A stretch of DNA of 64,000 bases from positions 620,001-684,000 of the forward strand of contig JADJLZ010000001.1 in assembly GCA_016709875.1 (NCBI GenBank). Direction: 5' to 3'. Positions 16,355 through 24,059 of the stretch are shown here, one piece after another; positions within the stretch are counted from its first letter, which is position 1; every line of letters begins with the position of its first letter. Below the pieces are notes generated by a model. The model saw only the letters and a list, made by a program, of their open reading frames with translations. It searched no databases and was not told the DNA's origin. A program made the position numbers and the translations under genes. This stretch comes from Planctomycetota bacterium. Lineage in GTDB: Bacteria > Planctomycetota > UBA1135 > GCA-002686595.

Positions 16355-18514
16355 GTGGCAGACTCCGTCACAGTCCCTCCCGCGCGGCGTCGCATCGCCT
16401 GGGGTCTCCTCGGCGCACTCGCCGTGTACATCGGGCTGCGGGCGCTCGTGCTGTACACCGCCTTCGACTCCGTGTCGTTGTGGATGTACGAGCTCTACCC
16501 GATGGGCACGATGGCCGAGTTCCTGCAGCGCGGCGTCGATTTCCCGCTGCGCTTCTACTACGACAATGCCGCGGGCCAGATCCTCTCGGGCTTCCTGACC
16601 CTGCCCTGTTTCGCGCTCCTGGGGCCGAGCTACCTGGCGCTGAAGCTGGTGCCGTTCCTGATGGGGATCGGCGTCCTGATCCTCGCCTGGCGCTGGCTGC
16701 GCGACACGTACGGCCGGCTGGCGGCGAACCTCGCTGCGTGGTCGCTCGCGCTGGCGCCGACGACGCTCTTCAAGTATTCGCTCACGAACTCCGGCAATCA
16801 CTTCGAGAACCTGTTCTTCTCGCTGATCGCGATCAGCGCCTTCGCACGCCTCACCCGACTGGGCGCGTCGCGCGCACGGCTTTTCGGCTTCGGACTCGCG
16901 TCGGGTTGGGCGCTGTTCGTGTTCCTCGGAGCGCTGTTGCCGATCGGGATCCTCGGCGCACTACACGCGGGCATCCGCGGGCTGCGGCGCACGCTGCGCG
17001 ACCTGCCCTGGATCGCAGTGGGCCTGCTGGTGGGACAACTGCCGCTGCTCGCGCTCAACCTCGTCACCGGCGGACGCGGGATGGGCTTCCTGGAGAGCAA
17101 GTTCGCGGGCGAGCAGTCAGCCGTCGCCGGGGGTGCGGTGCTCGATCGCATCGGACAGTACCTCTGGAGTGTCCCGCCCCAGGCCTCGACCTACCCTGAC
17201 GGCTGGCTCTTCCCGGGTGCGGTCTGGAATCGGATCTTCTTCGCGCTGCTGCTCTGCGCCTTCCTCGCCGCTCTGCCCTTCGCCTACGCGGCTTGCCGGC
17301 GGATGTTGCGCACCTTCCTCATGCCGGGAACGGAGCGCGCGCCGGATTCGCAAATCGCCGAGGGCTGGCCGCTCGCGCTGTGCGTGCTCTACGTTCCCGC
17401 TTCGGCGCTCGCGTTTGGCATCTCCAACTTCCGTCTCGGCGGGCACTCCGGCGACACCGAGTACGGCGGCTACCGCTACTACCTGCCCTGGTTCTTGTAC
17501 GGGATCATCTCCGCGTCCGTACTGGCGGCAAAGGCCTGGAGCACGCGCGGCGCCTGGCGCGCGGCCGTGCTGCTCGTCCCGCTGGGCGTGCTGCTCCCGG
17601 GGCTCGCCAACCTGCGCCTGGTCGACTGGAGCGGAACCTACGCGGGCGTCGGAGCACGCTACGCGGGCTACGACACCTCCAAGGCCGCGCGCGGGTTGCT
17701 CGCCGGGCGCAACCACCTCGAGCGTGCGCAGCAATTGCGCTACCTCGAGGGTTTCCCGCCGCACCTGCGCGCGAGCGTCGCGCGCGCGATCGGCTTCAAC
17801 CTCGCCGTGCTTCAGATCGGCCGTTCGCGCCGCAAGGACGGTGCGCAGGAGTGGTACACCGATGTGTGCGGGATCGCGGCGCGCTGGCCCGAATCCGTGC
17901 GCTTCGAAATCGCCCGTGGCGCGGGCATCGGCACGCGCTTCACCGTCGGGCCGAACGAGGCCGCCACACTCTTCCCTGCCGTGCGCCGCAGCCTCGCGCA
18001 CTCGCCGGACTGTGCCGCGCTGGCACCCGCTTTCCTCGAGGGCCTCGCCTCGGCCAACCCCGCCCTGCCGCGCGCGACGCAGACGGAAGCGCTGTCCGCC
18101 GCAACCAACGGGCTGATCGGCCTGGCGCGCGAGCGTGCGCTGCCCGAGGAAGCCCTGCGCCCGCTCGTCCGCGGCGCAGGCTTCCTCTTCGGCCAGCTCG
18201 CTCGGCGCGGGATCGCAAGCGACCTCGCAGCACTCGCGCGGCGCCGCGCCGAACTGCCCGCGAGCAGCCTCCCCGATTTCTACGCCGGACTCGGGCAGGG
18301 CTGCGCGATCGAGGGCGAAGGCCCAGGCCTACCCAGCGCCGGTTTCGAACTCCCCGCGCGCTACGCGCCGAATTTCTGGGACGGCTACGTCGGAGAGCTG
18401 CGCCGTGCCTGGAGTCTGGAGCCCGCGGCGCTCGAGGCGAGCCTCGACGAGCTCGCGGCGCAGCTCAAGCCTGCGGACGCCAGCGCGCTGCGCGAGGCGC
18501 GCACGCCCCGCTGA
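16355..18514 (+). CDS. Large polytopic membrane protein, probable GT-C-type glycosyltransferase
   Basis: The 719-residue protein has around ten membrane helices in the first 430 residues and a soluble C-terminal half rich in Arg/Ala helices. The layout, with a first luminal loop (SLWMYELYPMGTMAEF) after helix 1, resembles GT-C enzymes that use polyprenyl-phosphate sugars, but I cannot recognise a specific family and the usual acidic pair is not clear. It starts at GTG one base after the stop of the Dpm1-like gene, so the two form an operon and could act as donor maker and donor user. Confidence 0.6.
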   Translation: MADSVTVPPARRRIAWGLLGALAVYIGLRALVLYTAFDSVSLWMYELYPMGTMAEFLQRGVDFPLRFYYDNAAGQILSGFLTLPCFALLGPSYLALKLVPFLMGIGVLILAWRWLRDTYGRLAANLAAWSLALAPTTLFKYSLTNSGNHFENLFFSLIAISAFARLTRLGASRARLFGFGLASGWALFVFLGALLPIGILGALHAGIRGLRRTLRDLPWIAVGLLVGQLPLLALNLVTGGRGMGFLESKFAGEQSAVAGGAVLDRIGQYLWSVPPQASTYPDGWLFPGAVWNRIFFALLLCAFLAALPFAYAACRRMLRTFLMPGTERAPDSQIAEGWPLALCVLYVPASALAFGISNFRLGGHSGDTEYGGYRYYLPWFLYGIISASVLAAKAWSTRGAWRAAVLLVPLGVLLPGLANLRLVDWSGTYAGVGARYAGYDTSKAARGLLAGRNHLERAQQLRYLEGFPPHLRASVARAIGFNLAVLQIGRSRRKDGAQEWYTDVCGIAARWPESVRFEIARGAGIGTRFTVGPNEAATLFPAVRRSLAHSPDCAALAPAFLEGLASANPALPRATQTEALSAATNGLIGLARERALPEEALRPLVRGAGFLFGQLARRGIASDLAALARRRAELPASSLPDFYAGLGQGCAIEGEGPGLPSAGFELPARYAPNFWDGYVGELRRAWSLEPAALEASLDELAAQLKPADASALREARTPR

Positions 18515-18521
18515 GCCGCGC

Positions 18522-19499
18522 CTACTCGTAGGGCTTGCGCGCGAGCAGCCAGACGCGCGCGCCCGGCAGGAATCCCGCGCGCATCCCCAGGTCGAGGCCC
18601 AGGAAAACGCCGCGCAAGGCCAGCGTGCGCAGATCCGGACGCTCGGCCTTGAACAGGTGTGCGGGCAGCGGCACCGAGCGCTCTGCGCGCACGATCCAGA
18701 ATCCGGCAGCGGCCACCAGACGCTCGAGCGCGCGCCGGTCGAATTCGAGCACGTGGTACGGCAGACCGTTGTCGCCCTGCGCGTCGAGCTTGAGCAGCTT
18801 GAGCAGCGGTCCGCCCAGCAGGCCGCGCGGGATCGAGCGCCGTGCGCGGTCGAGCAGGCGGAAGTAGGGCGAGTTCACGTAGGTCGGCACGATCACGACC
18901 AGGTGCCCGCCCGGCTTGAGGCGCTTCCAGACGCTCGCGAGCACCAGGTCGGGCGCGAGCGAGTGCTCGAGCACGTTGTCGGCGTAGACGACGTCGAGGC
19001 TCGCGTCGGGGATCGGCGCATCCTCGAACTCGCCCTCGTGGATGTCCAGGCCGAGTTCACCGCGCGCGTAGGCGATCGCCGGCGGCGAGAGTTCTGCGCC
19101 GCGCACGTGAAAGCCGGCGCGGCGTGCGCCTTCGAGAAAGAAGCCTCCGGCTGCGCCGATCTCGTACAACTCGCCAGCGCCTCCGAGTTCCTGCGCGAGC
19201 GCGCGCGCGGTGGCCTCGTATTGCGCGACCAGTTCCTCGCGGCGAGTGAAGTAGTTGTCCGTCTCGACGCCGAGGTTGTAGCCGTGCGTGTAGTAGTCCG
19301 GGTCGTCGTACATCCACCCGACGGTCGCACCATCGGGTCGCGGGTTGACGTAGACCATTCCGCAGGCGCAGCGCACGAGGTCGAAGCGCTCCTCGCCGAT
19401 GCGGTACATCCCCGGGCGGTAGGGCCGAGCGCCTTCCGCACGGCACACGGGGCAGGGAGCGAACTCACGTCGCAGGGGCGGCGGGGGGCGGGAGTGCAT
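18522..19499 (-). CDS. Class I SAM-dependent methyltransferase with N-terminal Cys motif
   Basis: The 325-residue protein starts with a zinc-ribbon-like segment (CPVC at 16-19, CACG at 44-47). A Methyltransf_23-type Rossmann domain follows: motif I ELYEIGAAGGFFLEGA, and DVVYADNVLEHS for the post-II region. This N-terminal Cys plus methyltransferase layout is common in bacterial polysaccharide and secondary-metabolite loci where sugars or lipids are methylated. It is convergent with the GT-C-like gene (7 bases apart) and fits a glycan-modification role, which is inference. Confidence 0.85.
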   Translation of the reverse strand: MHSRPPPPLRREFAPCPVCRAEGARPYRPGMYRIGEERFDLVRCACGMVYVNPRPDGATVGWMYDDPDYYTHGYNLGVETDNYFTRREELVAQYEATARALAQELGGAGELYEIGAAGGFFLEGARRAGFHVRGAELSPPAIAYARGELGLDIHEGEFEDAPIPDASLDVVYADNVLEHSLAPDLVLASVWKRLKPGGHLVVIVPTYVNSPYFRLLDRARRSIPRGLLGGPLLKLLKLDAQGDNGLPYHVLEFDRRALERLVAAAGFWIVRAERSVPLPAHLFKAERPDLRTLALRGVFLGLDLGMRAGFLPGARVWLLARKPYE

Positions 19500-19822
19500 C
19501 CGGCGAGTCTACAAAAGAGGCGATCGTCGCCCCGGGGCACCGATCGCCTCTGCCAGCATCACCCACAAGACCCGGACGGCTTGGCTTCGCCCGGGCAGTC
19601 GTTGCGCGCCTCCTCGAAGGCGCGTGTTCTGTGGGAGGTCTTTCAACTCCCGTGCCAGCGGATGGGGTGCCAGGGCAGGGCCGCGGAGTCGCCTCAGAGT
19701 TCAGAATCCGGACAAATCATCCACACCCTGGATCCAGAGACTGCGTCTCAGACTCCAGGCGCCCTGCGCGGGAGCGGCACAGGGATTGCCCCGCGCGCGT
19801 CACCTGGCAAGGGATCTCTTTT
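19500..19822. other. Intergenic region, no gene seen
   Basis: These 323 bases lie between two divergent genes. I see no convincing coding frame. They contain one strong inverted repeat near the methyltransferase side (listed separately), a small GAGAC/GTCTC hairpin near 19736, and the ribosome binding site AAGGGA 8 bases before the glycosyltransferase ATG at 19823. Both promoters must lie here, but no clear -35/-10 pair was found. Confidence 0.6.
19516..19551 (-). terminator. Hairpin with short T-run in the methyltransferase leader
   Basis: Arms of 11 bases (AGAGGCGATCG and its exact complement) flank a 14-base GC-rich loop. On the minus strand the second arm is followed by TTTT. It sits 17 bases upstream of the methyltransferase start, inside its probable leader, so it could be an attenuator-like or protective structure rather than the end of a gene. 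No minus-strand gene directly upstream needs it. Confidence 0.4.
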
Positions 19823-21025
19823 ATGCTGCCCATCCGATCCTCCAGAAATCTGCACCCGTTCCGGGTCCATCTGCACAGTCCGGTCGACTCGGGTCTGGGC
19901 CCGCTGCGGCGGGTGATGACCCTGGCCGAGGCGCTCTCGGTCGCCTTTCCGACCTGCCAGGTGCTCCTGACGACCGGCTCTCCCTGCGCGACTTGGTTCC
20001 CCGCGCCCGAGGGTGTGACGTTGGTGAAGCTCCCCGAGCTCGACGCAGGCGGGCGTGCCCCCGCGTCCTCGCGTTCGCACGCGGCCGGCGCGCCCTCGGC
20101 GGCTGACCTGCGCAAGCAACTCGTCCTGCAGGTCCACCGTGCCTGGGCGCCGCAAATTCTGATCGTGGACCAGGAACCCCTGGGCCTCGCCGACGAGTTG
20201 GACCCGATCCTGCGCGAGGCCCCCGCGCGCGGCCTCAAGACGATCCTGGGCCTGCGCGATGCGTTCGCGTGCAACGAAGCGATGCCGACGCAGTGGCGCG
20301 AGCCGCGCACGCGCAAGGCGCTGGTCGAGGAGTACGACCGCATCCTGGTCTTCGGATCACCCGAGATCTTCGACCCGCGGCTCTCCTACATGCTCCCCGA
20401 GGAAGTGGCCCGCCGGCTCGAATTCACGGGCTACATCGCACGCAACGTCCCCTCGCGTCCGCCGCGCGCCGGACGCGCTCCGCGCGTGTTGTTCACCAGT
20501 GGCAGCGGCGAGTGCGGCAGCGCGTGCGTCGAAACCCTCTTCGACGCGCTCGAGCAGCAGCAACCCGACTTCGAGTGCGAGATCGTCCTCGGTCCGTTCC
20601 TGCCTGCCCCCCAGAGCGAAGCGCTGCTGCGCCGCGGAGCCGGGCTGGACCGCGTGCGGGTGCACTCGAATTGCTCGGACGTGCCCGAGTTGCTCGCGAG
20701 CTGCGACGCCGTCGTTTCGACCGCCGGCTACCACACCGCCGTCGAAGTGCTGCAGAGCCGCATCCCCGCGCTCTTCTGCCCACGCAGCTTCCCCCACCGC
20801 GAGCAACTGCTGCGCGCCGAGCGCCTCGCCGCGCATGGCTTCGCCAGTTGCCAGGCGGGCGCCGCCCCCGAAGAGATGCTGAGCGGCGTCGAGGAACTGC
20901 TCACGCGCGGGCTCTCGACGCGGCCGTTGCCCTCGATGGACGGCTGCTCGCGGGTGGTCCAGGCCGTGCAGCAACTCTGCGCGGGGCCCCAGCGCGTGGA
21001 GTCGCGGGTCAGCCAGTCGCTCTGA
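19823..21025 (+). CDS. COG4671-type predicted glycosyltransferase
   Basis: The 400-residue protein is a GT-B-fold enzyme of the COG4671 group. It has an N-terminal glycine motif with SGLGPLRRVMTLAEAL, the segment DQEPLGLADEL, then TILGLRDAF ... EEYDRILVFG and the donor-side motif VLFTSGSGECG. A MurG-like C-terminal end carries SNCSDVPELLASCDAVVSTAGY. The ATG chosen is preceded by AAGGGA at 8 bases and sits where similarity should begin; the frame upstream is not protein-like. Family members are uncharacterised nucleotide-sugar transferases. Confidence 0.8.
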   Translation: MLPIRSSRNLHPFRVHLHSPVDSGLGPLRRVMTLAEALSVAFPTCQVLLTTGSPCATWFPAPEGVTLVKLPELDAGGRAPASSRSHAAGAPSAADLRKQLVLQVHRAWAPQILIVDQEPLGLADELDPILREAPARGLKTILGLRDAFACNEAMPTQWREPRTRKALVEEYDRILVFGSPEIFDPRLSYMLPEEVARRLEFTGYIARNVPSRPPRAGRAPRVLFTSGSGECGSACVETLFDALEQQQPDFECEIVLGPFLPAPQSEALLRRGAGLDRVRVHSNCSDVPELLASCDAVVSTAGYHTAVEVLQSRIPALFCPRSFPHREQLLRAERLAAHGFASCQAGAAPEEMLSGVEELLTRGLSTRPLPSMDGCSRVVQAVQQLCAGPQRVESRVSQSL

Positions 21026-21086
21026 GCTGCGGAGCCAGCCGAACCCGCCTTGCCGAAGTGCGGGATCCGGGCGAGACTGGAGCCCC

Positions 21087-22640
21087 ATGCGCATCCTAGG
21101 TCTGGCCCTGCTTTGCGCGCTCCTCGCGCCCTCTCTCCCTGCTCAGACGCTCAAGTCGACCTTCGTCGCGGGCGGCCTCAGCCGGCCCTCCTGGGTGGGC
21201 TGTGTCCCCGGGGATACCAGCCGCATCTTCGCGCTCGAACAGGATGGGCGCGTGCGCGTGATCGCAGGCACGCAAGTGTTGCCGACGCCCTTCCTCGACC
21301 TCAACCCGATCGTGGGCAGCTTGGGCAACGAGCAGGGATTGCTCGGCCTGGCCTTCGACCCGAACTACTCCGCGACGGGATTCTTCTACGTCTCGTACAC
21401 CGACAACAACGGCGCCTGCGTGGTTGCGCGCTACACGAACCTCCCGCCGAGCTCCAACGTCGCCGACCCGTCCAGCGCGCTGGTCGTATTCGGCCCGCTC
21501 GCGCAACCGCAGAGCAACCACAACGGCGGGTGCATCCGTTTCGGGCCCGACGGGATGCTCTACGTCGGACTGGGAGACGGCGGCGGTGCGAACGACACGG
21601 GAGCGGGACACGACACGACCGGCAACGCGCAGTCGATGAACACCTACCTCGGGAAGCTGCTGCGCATCGACCCGGCCAATCCCCTGGTGCCGCCGGCGGG
21701 GAATCCCTTCCCCGCGAGCGCCATCCCGCTCGCGTGGGACATCGGATTGCGCAACCCCTGGCGCTTCAGCTTCGATGGCCAGACCGGTGAGCTCTACCTC
21801 GGCGACGTCGGCCAGAACGCGTGGGAGGAGCTCGACGTCGAACCAGCAGGCCTCGGCGGCGTCGACTACGGCTGGCGCTGCATGGAAGGAGCGCACTGCA
21901 CGGGGCTCACGGGCTGCACCTGCGGCGCAGCCGGGCTCGCGCTGCCGGCCCACGAGTACGCGCACACCGGCGGAAACTGCGCGATCATCGGCGGCGAGGT
22001 CTACCGCGGAGCCGGCATCCCGGCGCTGCAGGGTGCGTACATCTTCGCCGACTACTGCAGCGGTCGCATCTGGACGCTGGTCTACTCGGGCGGCAGCGTG
22101 ACGCAACTCGTCGATCGCACCCTCGAACTGGCCCCCGGAGTCAGCCACTCGATCGCCAATCCGGTGGCCTTCGGCGCGGACGGCTTCGGCGAACTCCTGA
22201 TCGTCGACCAGGCGGGCGGCGAGGTGTACCGAGTCGGCGCCGTCTGCACCGCGCCCAACACCTACTGTCTCTCGAACTTCAACTCGACGGGCTTCGCCGC
22301 GACGATGACCTTCTCGGGCAGCGGCAGCCTGACCGCGAATTCCCTGAGCCTGCTCGCGGTGACCTGCCCGCCCGGCGTGCCGGGGCTGTTCCTCTACGGC
22401 GACGGACAGGCACAGACACCCTTCGGCAACGGCTTCCTGTGCATCGCCTCGAACCTCGTGCGCCAGCCCCCGCTCGTCACCAACGCGTTCGGGGACGCCC
22501 TGTACCAGCCCAACCTCACGAGTCTGCCCGGCATCTCTCCGGGCAGCGTGAAGAACTTCCAGTTCTGGTACCGCGACGTCCCGGGTGGCGGAGCGCTGTT
22601 CAACACCAGCGACGCGCTGCACGTCGTCTTCTGCAATTGA
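21087..22640 (+). CDS. Secreted PQQ-type sugar dehydrogenase-like protein with lineage-specific C-terminal module
   Basis: The 517-residue protein has a signal peptide (MRILGLALLCALLAPSLPAQ). A six-bladed glucose/sorbosone dehydrogenase domain (GSDH, about 25-390) follows, with NEQGLLGLAFDPNY, HNGGCIRFGPDGMLYVGLGDGGG, GLRNPWRFSFD and VDYGWRCMEG. These are the family's active-site and PQQ-binding blocks, so oxidation of an aldose outside the cytoplasm is likely. The last 120 residues form a separate beta-rich module ending FWYRDVPGG ... FNTSDALHVVF, also related to the C-termini of two other proteins in the window. Confidence 0.88.
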   Translation: MRILGLALLCALLAPSLPAQTLKSTFVAGGLSRPSWVGCVPGDTSRIFALEQDGRVRVIAGTQVLPTPFLDLNPIVGSLGNEQGLLGLAFDPNYSATGFFYVSYTDNNGACVVARYTNLPPSSNVADPSSALVVFGPLAQPQSNHNGGCIRFGPDGMLYVGLGDGGGANDTGAGHDTTGNAQSMNTYLGKLLRIDPANPLVPPAGNPFPASAIPLAWDIGLRNPWRFSFDGQTGELYLGDVGQNAWEELDVEPAGLGGVDYGWRCMEGAHCTGLTGCTCGAAGLALPAHEYAHTGGNCAIIGGEVYRGAGIPALQGAYIFADYCSGRIWTLVYSGGSVTQLVDRTLELAPGVSHSIANPVAFGADGFGELLIVDQAGGEVYRVGAVCTAPNTYCLSNFNSTGFAATMTFSGSGSLTANSLSLLAVTCPPGVPGLFLYGDGQAQTPFGNGFLCIASNLVRQPPLVTNAFGDALYQPNLTSLPGISPGSVKNFQFWYRDVPGGGALFNTSDALHVVFCN

Positions 22641-22673
22641 GCTCGACTCCGCGGACGTGCTAGCGTGCCGGCG

Positions 22674-24059
22674 ATGCCCCGGCGCGCCCTGCTCCTTGTC
22701 CTGCTCGCATGCCTGTTCGGCGCTTGTCCGGCGAGCCGCCCGCGCCATCCCAACCTGCTCTTCGTCGCGATCGACACGCTGCGTGCGGACCGGCTGGGCT
22801 GCCAGGGCAACCCGCGCGGCCTGACGCCGAACATCGACGCGCTCGCCGCGGGCGGGCTGCGCTTCGCGCAAGCGCGCGCGCATGCGCCCTGGACACTGCC
22901 TTCCTTCGGCACGATCTTCAGCGGCGAGCTCCCGCCCGAGCACGGGGCCGGGGGCGTTGCGGACCACTACTTTGCCCTGCGCTCGGAGGTTCGCACCTGG
23001 CCCGAGTGCTTCCGCGACGCGGGTTACGCCACCGCCGCGATCGTCAACGTCGACTTCCTCTCGAGCGCCTTTGGCGTCACGCAGGGCTTCGACGCGCTCG
23101 ACGCGCGCTTCAGCGAGGACAACGCCCGCGGCCGGGACGCGCGCGCGACCACCGATGCCGCGCTCGCGCGTCTTGAGGCACGCGGCAGCGCGCCCTTCGC
23201 GCTCTTCGTGCACTACTTCGACGCGCACGCGGAGTACCGCCCGCCGCAGCCCTTCCGCCGCCGCTTCGCCGACCCGCGCGACACGGACTCCGAGGCCTTC
23301 CGTTTCGGGACGCGCGAGCAGATCTCGGCCTGGCGCTCCGCCGGGACGCCTCCGGACCGCGACGGCGTCGAACGCGCGGAGAAGCTCTACGACGGGGAGG
23401 TCGCCTACGTGGACGCGGAGATCGGCCGCCTCCTCGAGGGGCTGCGCGCCGCGGGTCTCGAGCGCGACACGCTCGTCGTGCTGACCGCTGACCATGGCGA
23501 GGAATTCCTCGACCACGGCGGCATCGAGCACGGACACACGCTGCACGAGGAGCTGCTGCACGTCCCGCTCGTCCTCTCCTGGCCGGGCGTGCTCGCCGCG
23601 CGCGTCGAGACGCGGCCGGTCGGGCTCGTCGGCCTGGCCCGCAGCCTGTGCCGGCTGTGCGAGGTCGAGCCGGCTGCGGGCTTTTCCAAGGCCGAACTGC
23701 TCGCCGAGCCGGGCCCGCGCGAGTTGCTCGAGGAGGGTTTCTCCTTCGGCAATTTCTGGGGACTGCCGTGGACGGCGTTGCGCGAGGACGGCTGGTGCTG
23801 GATCTCGATCCCGCGCAAGGGTGCGCCCGAGCGCGTCGAACTCTACGACTTGCGCTCGGATCCGCTCGAACAGCAGGACCTCGCCGCACAACGTCCTGAG
23901 CAGGCCGCGCGCATGGCCGCGCGCGTCGAAGAGTTGCGCACGCGGGCACGCGAGGAGAACTGGCGCATGGGCCCGCCCGCGCAGCTTGGGGAAGAGGCCC
24001 TGCAGCGCATCCGCGACACCGGCTACGGCGGCGAGTCGCGCGAGGTGCAGCCCAAGTGA
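22674..24059 (+). CDS. Sulfatase-like hydrolase (alkaline phosphatase superfamily), lipoprotein
   Basis: The 461-residue protein has a lipoprotein-type signal (LLACLFGAC). The alkaline-phosphatase-superfamily core follows: metal site NLLFVAIDTLRADRLG with Asp34, and LTADHGEEFLDHGG with EHGHTLHEE. At the position of the formylglycine Cys/Ser (CxPSR) it has W-T-L-P-S-F, so Thr74 takes the nucleophile place and the Arg is replaced by Phe. A classical sulfatase is therefore unlikely; a phosphate- or phosphonate-ester hydrolase or transferase is more likely. A GTG nine bases upstream is an alternative start. Its stop overlaps the next gene by 4 bases. Confidence 0.85.
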   Translation: MPRRALLLVLLACLFGACPASRPRHPNLLFVAIDTLRADRLGCQGNPRGLTPNIDALAAGGLRFAQARAHAPWTLPSFGTIFSGELPPEHGAGGVADHYFALRSEVRTWPECFRDAGYATAAIVNVDFLSSAFGVTQGFDALDARFSEDNARGRDARATTDAALARLEARGSAPFALFVHYFDAHAEYRPPQPFRRRFADPRDTDSEAFRFGTREQISAWRSAGTPPDRDGVERAEKLYDGEVAYVDAEIGRLLEGLRAAGLERDTLVVLTADHGEEFLDHGGIEHGHTLHEELLHVPLVLSWPGVLAARVETRPVGLVGLARSLCRLCEVEPAAGFSKAELLAEPGPRELLEEGFSFGNFWGLPWTALREDGWCWISIPRKGAPERVELYDLRSDPLEQQDLAAQRPEQAARMAARVEELRTRAREENWRMGPPAQLGEEALQRIRDTGYGGESREVQPK

